A program made the translations under genes and the position numbers. The notes under the pieces are model-generated. The model worked only from the letters and a program-made list of their open reading frames with translations, was not told where the DNA came from and did no database searches. Shown piece after piece: positions 54,601 to 62,971 of a stretch of DNA of 64,000 nucleotides (the first letter of the stretch is position 1; each line of letters begins with the position of its first letter). Origin of the DNA: Luscinia megarhynchos (taxonomy: Eukaryota; Chordata; Aves; Passeriformes; Turdidae); assembly GCA_034336665.1 (NCBI GenBank), contig CM067566.1, positions 18,396,330 through 18,460,329 on the forward strand, given 5' to 3'.

Positions 54601-57600
54601 TGAATATTTTTTATCTTTAGTTGTATCTGTTTAAAAGCCTGTCCTGTCCCCAGGTCAGTCTGCCCTAATTCCCTCCTAGAGCTTCACTGTCTTCGAGGTC
54701 TGCAGCAAACACCTTTAGAGCTTCTAGGACATACACAAATGGAATCTCAATGGAATAGCATTGCTGAAATTTTCCTCCTCTTTTTTGTTGTTTGTCATTG
54801 TTCTTTATTGGTGCTGCTTTTCAGTTTTACATCTGACATTGTACCTGTCCCATTGCATTGCTTGCCACGTTTTAGACAATGTCAGATGGTCAATAATGTG
54901 ATTAGTTATGATTTTTGTAAATTGTAACTTAAAATCTGTTTTTTTTAATTTAAATTATTTAGATCTTCATACCTTTTTACAGCTTAATGACATTTTATTT
55001 GTGTTTTGATGGTTCACAGGAAAACTTGGAATGGAAGAATATGCTGTTTTCTATCCTCCAAACGGTATGAATTATACTATGGCCTCCTCTAGTGGTAGCT
55101 TGATTTTTTTTTCTCGGTACATGATTTTTTCTTTTCCTATTACAAGTTATGTTTTGCTGTTACTCTGTGAAATACATTAATTTAAAGGAGTAAGCTGGAT
55201 GGAAGTTACTCCAAACCTGCATTCAGCCTGGTGTTAGTGATCACAGAGATGGTCTATGTGTGTGGGAAAGAGAAGGAAAACAACTTGTGGTGCAGAAGCT
55301 TGTATTCAGTCCTCAGCACTTAGAGGATTTGAATGATAAGTGCTGAAGCTGGCTGACCTCCCAGTTTTTAAGTACTTAACAAGCCACACCCTAAAGTCTT
55401 CTCTTTTCAAAATGTGTGTTGACACAGATATATGTAATTTTAATATCATTGCTGTTGTTATAACTACGGTTATTAAAATTGTTTTTTTCAGCTCTTACCT
55501 TGACCATTTCAATCCCTTATTGAAATAATTTCAAGGATTCAAGGGAATACTTTCCCTTGTTTGTTTCACATTCAAGCTCATTCTTGCTTTCAAGGCCTTA
55601 CATCACCAATCTTAAGTCTGTCTCTGGCCTTGTCTTTTATATCTTTTGTATGTCAGTGGAATCAGTTGCAGTACATTTATTTCAGTTTTTTTGTTGGCCT
55701 CTCCAACTCTAGCAGTTTTGTAGCCATGAAGCATTGTTACTATGATCTTTTGCCAGAGCAGCCACCTCTTACCAGTCTAATATAAAATCTAGTGAATGGG
55801 AGCTAAGATCAGCTGAGAAGGAGGAGCAAGCTGTCATGCTGCAACTGGCAAGTACTATGAATGTTCTAGCTGAGTACTACATGAATTACTAGAGGTCTTG
55901 GCCTCCTTTTCTTTCTACTCCATTCTTGTCAGTGCATGACATTTATGGGTTGTCATTGATCTGAAATTAGGTTCTGATATCAGCAAAGCTTCTGTGTAAT
56001 AGCTTCACGGGAACTGAGCTCTGTGTGTCTTTCTAGGAACTGTAGCTTGTGTTTAAGCATGTAGTTGGTTGTACTGACATAGGTGATACTGTACTTACAT
56101 ATGTACAAGATGGAGAGCTATGAATACTTTATTCCTGACATAGGCAGAATACAATTTGAGTGAGGAGAATTTTATTTCTTGCATGCATGATTATTAAAGA
56201 ACAAAAAAATAAATATCTTTGTTTTGCAGGTGTAATCCCTTTTCATGGCTTTTCTATGTATGGTAAGTGTGACTCTCATAAGCTAAAACCTCAGATTGCT
56301 TCTCCTCATTGTAGTTTAAAGCTGTGTATACTTTTCTGCAACTTTTAAACTTGTGTATGTGCTTTTATGGGGTTTTTTTGTGTATGAAGATTATTGAATA
56401 TAATTTTTAAAATTTCAGGCTGTTTTATTTACTTATATTACAGCTTGCTACCATGTGAGAATTCCTTGTTTGAGAGGTAATAGCTGAGCTAAGCTATGCA
56501 TCTTAATGTACATGACTAGAGGGATAAAATTACCAAAAAATTGCCCATTAAAAAAGTTCTTAAAAACGTGAATAATGTGAAAGGCCTGTTGCTTTCTACA
56601 TTTGCCTACAAGAGGTGTTAAAAGAGCATTGCATAATATAATGGTTGCTAATTTACTACACAGAGGACAGCAAAAATATCAACAAGATTTTTAGGAAAAA
56701 AGCAGAAAAATCTCTTTGGGTTACAGACTTATTGCAGCTATTGCAGATGTGAGATTAGATGTTTTAGCTTTTTTTTTTTCTTTTGGTTTATCAAAATCTT
56801 TTGGTTTCTAGCATCACAGGCAAGCAGATTGTAAGATTATACTTAAAATGCTATGTTTTGCTAATAATAAAATTTAATGATTACACACCATTATTAAAAT
56901 CATGGAATTGAAATATGAAATGCAAATTTGAACCTGAGTAGGTAATCTAAATTCTTTGGAGTCATGAGCACTTAAGTTACAAACTCTTCCTTAGGGATTC
57001 ACTTACAGGCGTTCACTTGGTCTGTGTGAGTTGCCTGTCAAAATGTTTGGGTTTGACTCTGCCCTTGGGAACAATGCCTCCCAAACTTGGGTGTGAGTTT
57101 TCCTCCCTCCCTCCTGTCCTTGTGCTTTGCACAGGCTCAGAATATGCTGGCTCTGAGACAGAGGAAGGGTGAAAAGCAAGGCAGCAGAAACATGGTAATG
57201 TAGCTCAAGGCTGTGGATACCAAGCAGACTATCCTCTGTATTCCATGCTGTGCTGCTATATGAGGAAGTGTCGGGGTCGTTATGAAAATCCTATACCCTT
57301 TTTCCTGTTTGCATGCATACACTGTCAGGGTGCCAGCTGTCAGAGGCTGTTCTGTTACACTCCTGGCCTTTATGTACATGTGCACACGGACAAGTTTTCC
57401 ACCTCCATCTTCAAGCATTAAAAACGTGAACACAAGTAACACCCTATGCTTTTCTTACCCCTACAGAAATACATGTTTCTGTGAATGTGTCACCCTATCT
57501 TAGCACCCCACCTCTCATACACAGATGCCATTTTTGTTATTAAGCCACTCTCTCTGATACTTAGATATGAAAATAAAATCGCACATGCATAAAATTCATC

Positions 57601-60600
57601 AGATATATGTATTAAAAAATGTACATATATCTATGTGTACATACATATGCAGATAAATATATCCATATCCCTAGCTTAGTGTAAATGAAATGGAGGGGAA
57701 AGTGAATGTAGAGATAGCTGACAGCTCACATTTTAACACAATCATAGTTTCTAAAATTAATGCGCCTGCAAAATGAAACAGTCAGCATGATGACTGGACA
57801 GATCAAAAGGCTGTTCACAAAAAGGTATGACAACTGTCTGTGAGATGCATTGAGGAGATGGAATTTCAAGGAATGATGGTTATGTTTCAGCAGCACATAC
57901 AGATTTATCTATATGCTAGACTTTTACGAAACAAGCAAAGTTTCAGAGCTGCTGTTTTACAAATGTAATCAATTATTATTTTGAATAATTGTTCTAGGTG
58001 TACTGGAACACTTCTAAACAGTAAAGTACCAAATATCTATGGTTTACAATTCTTGTAAGAAATAAACATGTCTCTATGAGTTTGTCATACTTAGTGATGT
58101 TATTGTGGCAACTGAAAGCTCTTCTTTTAATGTTTTCATTTTCACAATATCCATCTTCAAGCAGTCTTACAAATAGGGCATCACTTTGGAGCTGATCATT
58201 TGCCCCATGGCACACTGAAAGTTACAGACAGTTGAATAGAAAACTTACACTGTTTGCATTGCCCTATACTCCAGAGGTTCTCTCCTTACAGCTTATTTCT
58301 TATGGTTCAGAAGCCAGCTCTGTAGTAAGCAGGTTCTAATTGGTTTAGCTTCTTGAATTATGTAGGAATAATATTTAGAGTGTATCATACTCCCTTTTTT
58401 GACATTTTACATTAAATGATAGACTGTGATGGAATAGTTCTTTCTCAATAATTGGTTTAGTACTGTTTTTGTAAGTTATAGTACTATGAATTACATGGCT
58501 TTTCCTCATAATTCATACACTTAATCATTGAACTCTTTTAGCAGTTTACAGTGTTGAGTCAATTATAATTCTTTTATCCTTTCAGTTGCTCCACTTTGTT
58601 TTCTGTACCATGAACCTTCCAAATTGTATCAGATATTCCGTGAGATGTATGTGCGTTTTTTCTTCAGACTCCATTCCATCTCTTCTCATCCCTCTGTAAG
58701 TTCATTAGGAGTTAAATCCACTCACTTGATATCCTGTTTGCTACAGAACAATAATATACCATAGCATGGTTTTCTATGTGATTGAAATGTATCCTTTTAA
58801 ATATAATAAAATATTTCAGGCAAGCTTGGGAAAATTATTAGGTAATTCCAGTCTGGATATTGTTGTTTTCTATGTCATTATTAGTCTTTGCTAATCATGT
58901 ACATTATTAAAATAGTAAGTTCTCATTTTATGAGGGTATGGGGTCTTTTATAAGAGTCAAGTTTTTTAATCTAATAGATTTCTCTGTTCAAAGAGTCACA
59001 CAAATTCATTTTCATTAAAGATATGTAAATGGACTCTGGAATATTGTCTGGTAAAGGGACTAAAATATATGTATAGAGATACTGTTTCAGTGATAACAAG
59101 TTCATGTCTGTTTCTTTAACTGAAGTATCTTGGTATGACAGCACATGCGTTTTAGTACTACTAGATGAGTCTAAATAATTTGTCTCTTTGTGACCAGGAC
59201 CAGCTGTCTTGAATGTACAAGAGTTGTAAAAATTGTCTTGTCTTCTATTTTGAAGAACAAACCAGAGTAAATATTTCTTTTTTCCTTTGAAAAGTACTGA
59301 AGAGTTATATTGCTTTTTGAAAATTTCCTGGTTAAAAGAAAATCGTTTCCTTGATATACCATTTCAAGGCTATGTATTGTGCTTTCCATTTTTAATAGCA
59401 GAGAAAGAGGTCACACAAGAGTCTGTTCATTTCCATAGTAATTTTTGAAAAAATAACATTTTAAATGTGTTTATGTTTAACTATTTTTGTAGTTATCCCT
59501 ATTGCTATTTGGTTTTACTATCACAGAGATACTTTTTCTCACATCCTTTATTTTTTAGTGCAACTAAGGTCTGTTTCATCAAAGTGGAAATATTTCAAGT
59601 AGGTTACACTATAATAACCCATTAAGTACTTCAACCCTGACATACAAACACCATAATTAACTCAGACTTGAAAGGAACTATCAGAACATATATGTTGGTA
59701 ATATGTACAGGGAATTGCAGGTTCAAGGCTTTAGTGACTGAAGGTATTAGAATTGCTTGTGTCTTTCTCACCTGAGCTGAATATTATATCGTTAATAGCG
59801 TACACTTACATGCTGATACTCTTTTCTCAGATTAGACAGGATGAGGGTTAGTATTCACAATATGATCTTGTTTATTTAGGGCATTGTATCATTATGTTTG
59901 CTTTTTGAGACTCTTCTACAAACCCATCTGCCCCAGCTCTTCTATCACCTCCGAGAAATTGGAGCTCAGCCGTAAGTACTTCTTTCTGATTTGTTACAAA
60001 TGTTGCACATTCATTGTTCTGAAAATGCTGTTCTGTAGTGTTTTAATTTAAGATCTGTGGGAAATTATGCAAAAGTATAACCATCAATGTGCCTTTTTTC
60101 TTGAGAGCCAGATGGAGTGCTTTGTCTAACCTGTATATCTGTGCTTTGTGCCCTGTGAAAGAAGAATTGCTCTGTGAGAAATGGTCTATGCTGCATTATT
60201 CAGCTAAATTTCAGTAATTCATGTTGGATCTGATGGAACTAAGTGATGTATTTCCTAGGGGACAGAAGACACAGAAATGTGTTAGTTGCAGCAGAAGGTA
60301 CTGGAAGAGTCAAGAGAACAAGAGTCATTCAGTAGTGAACTCATGGCGCCACGCACAACAGAACCTGAAAACCTTTTTATCTTAATTGGTATCCATTGTA
60401 ATAGCATAATAGCAGAAAGGATGAAACATTAAGGGTGCTAATAGATGAAGATCATTTTAATGTGATTATTTGATCAGAATGATAATGAGAAAGAAATTAG
60501 TACTTTATCAAATGAAATGCTAAATAGTTTTATGGTGGCTGTTGCAAATTAAAATATTGATTATTACTACAGCAAGAGAAAATGCCTATTTTTCCCGGAA

Positions 60601-62414
60601 GAGAAATGCAGAAAGATAATGAAATATTTCAATTTATAGACAGTCTGATCATTATGGGAGGCAGAAATGTAATAACCATTGTTTGTCACTTGTTTGCAGG
60701 CTACGAATTTCATTTAAATGGATGGTACGAGCATTTTCTGGTTATTTAGCTACAGACCAGCTCTTGCTTCTATGGGACAGAATCCTGGGATACAATTCTC
60801 TAGAAATTCTTGCTGGTAATAGAGTTATGTTTACAAAATGTGTGAAGTCTGTGTGAATGTATGGCAAATACTTGTTAGCCTCAATGTATTTTCTAATGAG
60901 TTGCTCTTTGAATGCAAACAGCAAGTTGCATACATGTCAAAGCATATATCATCTAGAAAAATGGAATTGCATGAGTACTGCATCTTTAATAAAAAATATG
61001 TCAGGTAATTTTTTTATGGCAATACTCAAAAAATGCTAAGTGCTCTCTGAAGAGAGCTTAGGATGTTCTCCCAGCTTCTAGTAGTGGTAAATGAATCCAT
61101 TACCTTTCACAAAATAAAAGATTCATGTTAATTATGTCAACTACCTCTACTGTACTTAAAGCAATTGAGAGTCCCCGTGATTTTCAAAATAATTAAACTA
61201 ATTTATGTTTTATATCAAGATTAATTCTAACCACTATTTATTAGGTCAAAAGCTTAAATATTGGACGTTTTCTTTCAGTCCTGGCAGCTGCTGTGTTTGC
61301 TTTCCGAGCAGTCAACCTGATGGAGGTGACATCACTGGCTGCAGCTGAAGTAAGGATAAGTTTCACTCAGAGGAGATTGAAATAGTTTCTGATGCTTTGC
61401 CAATAAGAGTAACTTGAACTTCTCATGGCACATGGTGCATAGTGCAAATCTTTCTGTCTAAATTCTTGCCTTAGATAAAAAACAAGGAAATTGTGAACAT
61501 GCAGTACATAGTGCTGCTTTTCTGGAGTAAATGGAAATAAAGTGTATTTGCTATAAAAATGCAGTGTTATAAAATTATTTTGTACAGTTACTTTTTTTTA
61601 ATATATAATTGTGTTAGTGGGATATATTGATTTTGAAATATTGGAGAGGTTTGTACCCATTTTCCTCAGTACATTTTAGATGCTTCTGTTCTACAAATTA
61701 CAAATATTTTACAAGATTGCCAACATGAATCTGAAATTTCGCTGTGCATACTGCCATAGGAAATGAAGAAAATGAAGTTACTACAATTAAGATTATTGTT
61801 TATATCTAGTAACCTGTTAATTTTTTTTTTCTTTTTTTTTTTCAAAAATATGGTGATGGTTTTTTTTCCAGACTTTGAGAGTTTGTGATCAATTTCTTTG
61901 GCTTTTTTTAAAACATACTTTCTTGAGAAGACATTTATTATTTAAGGCATTACATTGGACTTACTTCACAAGTAGTAGCCAAGCCACAGGATAAGGATTC
62001 TTAATTCCCAATTATTTTTAGAAGCAAGTTGAAATGCTAGACTCCTTATTTACCCATGATGGTGTATATATTTGAAGTAAGGCTAAAGGCTAAAATACAG
62101 TTACTTGAGTACTATACATTGAGTAAATGTGTTTTTTCTTTGAAATGTTAGAATGTAACGGTAATAATATTAGAATGCAATACAGTACTAACATAAACTA
62201 GTATAATTTGTTTCTTGCCATGTCCAAATCTAATTATTGGCAGTATTGTAGTCAGAATATTTCCCCAACTTCTTAACTTGGTTTAAGGAAATTTGATTGA
62301 AATGTCAAGTTTAACAAGCCTTTTTGGTTTTCGTCCTAGGCTGTACTTGCTGACCTTTCAACCCTGAAAGTTATGCCTCTTCTCCAAATCTTCTTGTTTG
62401 CTACTGTCGCTTGA
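15372..62414 (+). CDS. TBC1D19: TBC1 domain family member 19 (21 coding exons, complete)
   Basis: Joining 15372-15470, 24169-24241, 24992-25037, 26788-26863, 32390-32464, 33428-33491, 34435-34481, 36029-36139, 36975-37047, 37514-37552, 39542-39654, 44349-44423, 44895-44957, 52687-52771, 55020-55064, 56230-56262, 58586-58695, 59880-59971, 60700-60815, 61279-61349 and 62340-62414 gives 1,581 nt, 526 codons plus TGA, with no internal stop and GT-AG at every intron. I recognise the protein as TBC1D19 from its N-terminus ([20 protein letters not shown]), the [15 protein letters not shown] segment and the TBC domain at about 245-490. Seen in that domain: G251-x-P...L256-R257...W261 and a late W-D pair in LLLLWDRIL. 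Known of the family: TBC proteins accelerate GTP hydrolysis by Rab GTPases on membranes; TBC1D19 itself is little characterised and its Rab partner is not shown by sequence. No signal peptide is evident. The start lies in a CpG island with G at -3. Coding span is about 47 kb, compact as expected for a bird. Confidence 0.97.
18837..18856. repeat. Perfect 20-bp palindrome
   Basis: TTAAGATTAATTAATCTTAA equals its own reverse complement. It lies in intron 1 with no other signature nearby. Confidence 0.9.
19875..19894. repeat. Perfect 20-bp palindrome
   Basis: TTAAATTGAATTCAATTTAA equals its own reverse complement. It is about 1 kb from the other intron 1 palindrome and not the same sequence. Confidence 0.9.
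24169..24241 (+). CDS. TBC1D19: TBC1D19 coding exon 2
   Basis: Encodes residues 34 to the first base of codon 58 ([20 protein letters not shown] then LKTS). Acceptor is AATATTAG. The donor GTTGGT is weak, and reading through it meets TAG after two further codons. The first few residues are the least certain part, but no other nearby AG keeps the frame. Confidence 0.92.
24992..25037 (+). CDS. TBC1D19: TBC1D19 coding exon 3
   Basis: Encodes residues 58-72 plus two bases of codon 73 ([15 protein letters not shown]). Acceptor TTTTAACAG, donor GTGAGT. The short exon is identified by its strong family match and its phase fit to both neighbours. Confidence 0.95.
25038..26787. other. TBC1D19: TBC1D19 introns 2 and 3, flanking exon 3
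   Basis: Intron 2 is 24242-24991 and intron 3 is 25038-26787. Both are AT-rich and appear free of recognisable repeats or other genes. Confidence 0.6.
26788..26863 (+). CDS. TBC1D19: TBC1D19 coding exon 4
   Basis: Encodes residues 73-98 ([20 protein letters not shown] then YMRKAQ), a proline-rich linker. Acceptor TTCCTAAG, donor GTGAGT. Ends in phase 0. Confidence 0.95.
27982..28441 (-). mobile_element. Solo LTR of an avian endogenous retrovirus, intron 4
   Basis: Reverse-complement features of a well-known bird LTR type are present. The left end reads GGGTTAACCCTGGTAGGCAG and the middle has ACAGTTTAATTGGCAAAGC. The right end has AAGTTAACTCTATCCCAGCT, the complement of AGCTGGGATAGAGTTAACTT. 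No retroviral coding sequence is attached, so it is probably a solo LTR. The edges are approximate and no target-site duplication was identified. It is antisense to TBC1D19. Confidence 0.7.
29268..29590 (-). mobile_element. CR1 LINE, 3' fragment, intron 4
   Basis: Left edge carries the reverse of the CR1 tail (TCATAGGATGATAGAGTGGT) and GGTTGGAAGGGACCTTAAAG. CAGAGCCCCATCCAACCTGT, GGGCATCCACAGCTTCTCTG and CTCACAGTAAAGAATTTCTT follow, all standard CR1 3' segments on the minus strand. It is 5'-truncated, with no intact ORF2. Confidence 0.9.
30330..30965 (+). mobile_element. CR1 LINE, old 3' fragment, intron 4
   Basis: Plus-strand CR1 segments appear in the correct order: AGCAAGCTCCATATGAGTGG, a CATCTGGAGTACTGTGTTCA box, GAGAGGGTCCAGAGAAGGGC, then GGAAAATTTTTCACATAGGG and the 'GGACAGG.GCTGGGCCATCT' segment. 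It is diverged, and the classical tail is absent, so it looks like an older CR1 subfamily than the copy at 7.4 kb. Small open frames here are CR1 debris. Confidence 0.85.
32390..32464 (+). CDS. TBC1D19: TBC1D19 coding exon 5
   Basis: Encodes residues 99-123 ([20 protein letters not shown] then PLAQK). It is phase 0 at both ends and 75 nt, so skipping would keep the frame. Acceptor GTAATTTAG, donor GTAATG. Confidence 0.95.
32886..32948 (+). repeat. (TTTGG/TTTTG)n low-complexity run, intron 5
   Basis: Repeats of TTTGG grade into TTTTG between exon 5 and exon 6. Simple-sequence DNA; no coding role. Confidence 0.85.
33344..33371. repeat. Inverted repeat 10 bp, 8-nt loop, intron 5
   Basis: TATTTGAAAT (33344-33353) and ATTTCAAATA (33362-33371) are perfect complements around GAATATAT. 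It ends 56 nt before exon 6, in the branch-point zone. Confidence 0.85.
33428..33491 (+). CDS. TBC1D19: TBC1D19 coding exon 6
   Basis: Encodes residue 124 to the first base of codon 145 ([20 protein letters not shown] then P). Acceptor CCTTTCAG, donor GTAAGC. A hairpin-capable inverted repeat lies about 56 nt upstream of the exon. Confidence 0.95.
34171..34226 (-). mobile_element. CR1 LINE tail fragment, intron 6
   Basis: CATAGAGTCATAGAATGGCT and GGTCTGGAAGGGACCTTGAA match the reverse complement of a CR1 3' end. Only about 55 bp remain. It lies about 210 bp upstream of exon 7. Confidence 0.85.
34435..34481 (+). CDS. TBC1D19: TBC1D19 coding exon 7
   Basis: Encodes residues 145-160 ([16 protein letters not shown]). 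Acceptor ACTTCAG, donor GTAAGC. Ends in phase 0. Confidence 0.95.
34482..36028. other. TBC1D19: TBC1D19 intron 7, nothing recognised
   Basis: 1.55 kb of AT-rich DNA with no repeat family, gene or exon that I can support. Confidence 0.6.
36029..36139 (+). CDS. TBC1D19: TBC1D19 coding exon 8
   Basis: Encodes residues 161-197, including [15 protein letters not shown] and [16 protein letters not shown]. It is 111 nt and phase 0 at both ends. Acceptor TTTTTAAG, donor GTAAGT. Confidence 0.95.
36975..37047 (+). CDS. TBC1D19: TBC1D19 coding exon 9
   Basis: Encodes residue 198 to the first base of codon 222 ([20 protein letters not shown] then QVPP). Acceptor CTTTTCAG, donor GTAAGC. Confidence 0.95.
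37514..37552 (+). CDS. TBC1D19: TBC1D19 coding exon 10 (39 nt)
   Basis: Encodes residues 222-234 ([13 protein letters not shown]) plus the first base of codon 235. It is phase 1 at both ends, so it could be skipped without a frame change. Acceptor TTTCATAG, donor GTATGG. It sits just before the TBC domain. Confidence 0.93.
37912..37935 (+). repeat. 12-bp exact tandem duplication
   Basis: CTTTTAAATAAT occurs twice head to tail in intron 10, probably a replication-slippage event. Confidence 0.9.
38713..38736 (+). repeat. (CT)12 microsatellite
   Basis: Twelve uninterrupted CT units in intron 10, likely polymorphic in length. Confidence 0.95.
39542..39654 (+). CDS. TBC1D19: TBC1D19 coding exon 11 (start of TBC domain)
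   Basis: Encodes residues 235-272. Residues G251-C-P-T-A-L-R257-A-D-L-W261 form the first TBC signature (GxP..LR...W). Acceptor TTTCTTACAG, donor GTAAGT. Ends in phase 0. Confidence 0.97.
42152..42177 (+). repeat. 13-bp exact tandem duplication
   Basis: TGAGAGGCAAATG occurs twice head to tail (42152-42164 and 42165-42177) in intron 11. Confidence 0.9.
43269..43338 (-). mobile_element. CR1 LINE tail fragment, intron 11
   Basis: AGAATCATAGAATGGTTTGT, GGAAAGGACCTTAAAGAACA and TTGTTCCAACCTCCTGACCA read as the reverse complement of a CR1 3' end. About 70 bp remain. Confidence 0.9.
44349..44423 (+). CDS. TBC1D19: TBC1D19 coding exon 12
   Basis: Encodes residues 273-297 ([20 protein letters not shown] then SLIYK). 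The segment I285-Q-H-D288-L-L-V291 aligns by eye with the IxxDxxR arginine-finger motif, with valine in place of arginine. Acceptor ATTTTAG, donor GTAAGT. It is 75 nt and phase 0 at both ends. Confidence 0.96.
44895..44957 (+). CDS. TBC1D19: TBC1D19 coding exon 13
   Basis: Encodes residues 298-318 ([20 protein letters not shown] then Q). Acceptor TATTACAG, donor GTATGT. It is 63 nt and phase 0 at both ends. Q318 closes the exon and may correspond to the region of the YxQ glutamine finger; this alignment is uncertain. Confidence 0.96.
45958..46645 (+). pseudogene. CR1 ORF1 remnant (esterase domain)
   Basis: The first frame (45958-46224) contains [16 protein letters not shown], with a GDSL motif at 46117-46128. 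Frame then shifts, and 46319-46645 continues with [20 protein letters not shown] and the C-terminal [20 protein letters not shown], the expected end of the CR1 esterase. ORF1 is thought to aid retrotransposition through nucleic-acid or lipid interaction. The 5' part of ORF1 is missing. Confidence 0.85.
46648..47436 (+). pseudogene. CR1 ORF2 remnant: APE-type endonuclease
   Basis: Frame 46648-47304 carries the endonuclease, with the metal-binding glutamate kept in METWW (codon 46765-46767) and [12 protein letters not shown] following. The normally conserved GDFN motif reads GDFI (47065-47076), a lost asparagine. A frameshift at about 47195-47235 moves the SDHE motif (SDH 47268-47276) to another frame, which then ends at 47436. 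The enzyme would nick target DNA; this copy is dead. Confidence 0.85.
47758..48709 (+). pseudogene. CR1 ORF2 remnant: reverse transcriptase
   Basis: [20 protein letters not shown] and [14 protein letters not shown] are clear LINE reverse-transcriptase blocks. A stop at 48081-48083 and a frameshift at about 48380-48395 separate the thumb-side parts. The catalytic FADD box reads FADE (48578-48589), so an active-site aspartate is replaced by glutamate. It is recognisable but non-functional. Confidence 0.9.
51355..51848 (+). mobile_element. Solo LTR of an avian endogenous retrovirus, intron 13
   Basis: Features in order: TAGAGTTAATTTCTTCTCAG at the 5' part, GTGCTGTGTTTTGGATTGGG, ATGCTCTGCCAGTGAGGAGG, a TTATTATTATTATCATTT run, AAACTGTTCTTATCTCAGTC, a CCACCGGGGTTGGGAGGGAG block and AGCTGGGCTTACACC at the end. 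This is the layout of a very common bird LTR type. No internal retroviral genes are attached. Diverged and ends approximate; it is probably a relative of the minus-strand LTR in intron 4. Confidence 0.82.
52687..52771 (+). CDS. TBC1D19: TBC1D19 coding exon 14
   Basis: Encodes residue 319 to the first base of codon 347 ([20 protein letters not shown] then TPPKSYIQ). Acceptor TTCTGCAG, donor GTACGA. It follows the largest repeat-filled intron (7.7 kb). Confidence 0.96.
52772..55019. other. TBC1D19: TBC1D19 intron 14, with an inverted repeat
   Basis: 2.25 kb of AT-rich DNA. ATAATTACAA (54319-54328) pairs with TTGTAATTAT (54340-54349) around an 11-nt loop. A CC-rich patch near 54640-54720 is unassigned. 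Confidence 0.6.
55020..55064 (+). CDS. TBC1D19: TBC1D19 coding exon 15 (45 nt)
   Basis: Encodes residues 347-361 ([15 protein letters not shown]) plus the first base of codon 362. It is phase 1 at both ends. Acceptor GTTCACAG, donor GTATGA. Confidence 0.95.
55065..58585. other. TBC1D19: TBC1D19 introns 15 and 16 flanking exon 16
   Basis: Intron 15 is 55065-56229 and intron 16 is 56263-58585. Both are mostly AT-rich with no recognised element. A GC-richer patch at about 57000-57540 is unassigned and is followed by an AT-dinucleotide-rich stretch near 57600-57670. Confidence 0.55.
56230..56262 (+). CDS. TBC1D19: TBC1D19 coding exon 16 (33 nt)
   Basis: Encodes residues 362-372 ([11 protein letters not shown]) plus the first base of codon 373. 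It is phase 1 at both ends and the shortest exon. Acceptor TTTTGCAG, donor GTAAGT. Confidence 0.95.
58586..58695 (+). CDS. TBC1D19: TBC1D19 coding exon 17
   Basis: Encodes residues 373-409, including [20 protein letters not shown] and [17 protein letters not shown]. Acceptor CCTTTCAG, donor GTAAGT. Ends in phase 0. Confidence 0.96.
59880..59971 (+). CDS. TBC1D19: TBC1D19 coding exon 18
   Basis: Encodes residue 410 to two bases of codon 440, including [20 protein letters not shown] and [10 protein letters not shown]. Acceptor TTTATTTAG, donor GTAAGT. The [13 protein letters not shown] stretch is the usual TBC 'L...P.L..HL' region. Confidence 0.96.
60700..60815 (+). CDS. TBC1D19: TBC1D19 coding exon 19
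   Basis: Encodes residue 440 to the first base of codon 479. [20 protein letters not shown] followed by WDRIL is the conserved C-terminal TBC signature (W...F......LL.WD). Acceptor GTTTGCAG, donor GTAATA. Confidence 0.97.
61279..61349 (+). CDS. TBC1D19: TBC1D19 coding exon 20
   Basis: Encodes residues 479-502 ([20 protein letters not shown] then AAAE). Acceptor TTCTTTCAG, donor GTAAGG. Ends in phase 0, a phase also compatible with a candidate alternative last exon at 62798. Confidence 0.96.
62340..62414 (+). CDS. TBC1D19: TBC1D19 coding exon 21 with stop
   Basis: Encodes residues 503-526 ([20 protein letters not shown] then ATVA) and TGA at 62412-62414. Acceptor CGTCCTAG. The total of 526 residues is the family length as I recall it, which supports completeness. 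Confidence 0.96.
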   Translation, partial: AVLADLSTLKVMPLLQIFLFATVA

Positions 62415-62730
62415 TCTGCTTCAACAATAGTGGTACCACATTCCAGTCTTTCTGGAGAAGCTAAGCATTAACTATGCAATGTCTGCATAAAACCAAAATC
62501 AAACTCCATGTATAAAATCAATTTAGAAATAGTTACCTTAATATTTTCTAACAGGAAAAAAATCACTTTGCACACAATTGTGTGAAGTGCATGATAATGA
62601 ATTTCACTATAAAAGCAGTGGTTATTACTTGTACATTGAGAATGACTACTTGTGCAAGTAAATAATATGAATCACTGTCTAAAATGCATGTATTATTAAA
62701 TTAAATAAAGTAAATGTAATTCATGACCTG
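62415..62730 (+). other. TBC1D19: TBC1D19 3' UTR with polyadenylation signal
   Basis: AATAAA at 62704-62709 is followed by a GT-rich stretch (62730-62750), the normal layout of a polyadenylation site. Cleavage near 62,725 is inferred. This gives a short 3' UTR of about 310 nt; other downstream sites cannot be excluded, and a second AATAAA lies at 62846-62851. Confidence 0.65.
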
Positions 62731-62797
62731 AGTTTTGTGATGTTATTGACAGCGATGTAAAATCTCTTATTCTTTTAATATGAATTTACTTTTTCAG

Positions 62798-62971
62798 GCT
62801 CACCACTTAGAGGAGGATATAATCTCCAATACTGTCAAGTATGAAAATAAAGATACTTGCAAGATTTTTTCTTGTTTTCTAAGGAAAAGATGGGATCATA
62901 ATCAGTTTTTGCTAGCCCTATCTTATTTATTCTTTTCACAGAAATTTTCTCTATGTTCTTTCTCATGTTAG
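62798..62971 (+). other. Candidate alternative last exon of TBC1D19
   Basis: TTTACTTTTTCAG at 62785-62797 is a good acceptor, and the frame that continues exon 20 (phase 0) stays open for 57 codons to TAG at 62969-62971. It would replace the normal 24 C-terminal residues. It has no family match and may be chance. No expression evidence is available. Confidence 0.2.

Larger units (their letters stand above)
58696..62339. other. TBC1D19: TBC1D19 introns 17-20
   Basis: Intron 17 is 58696-59879, intron 18 is 59972-60699, intron 19 is 60816-61278 and intron 20 is 61350-62339. All are AT-rich with poly-T tracts and no repeat or extra gene seen. Confidence 0.6.

Noticed and set aside
61812..61842. 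Poly-T tracts in intron 20
   Set aside because: Ordinary low-complexity DNA, and too far from exon 21 to be its polypyrimidine tract.
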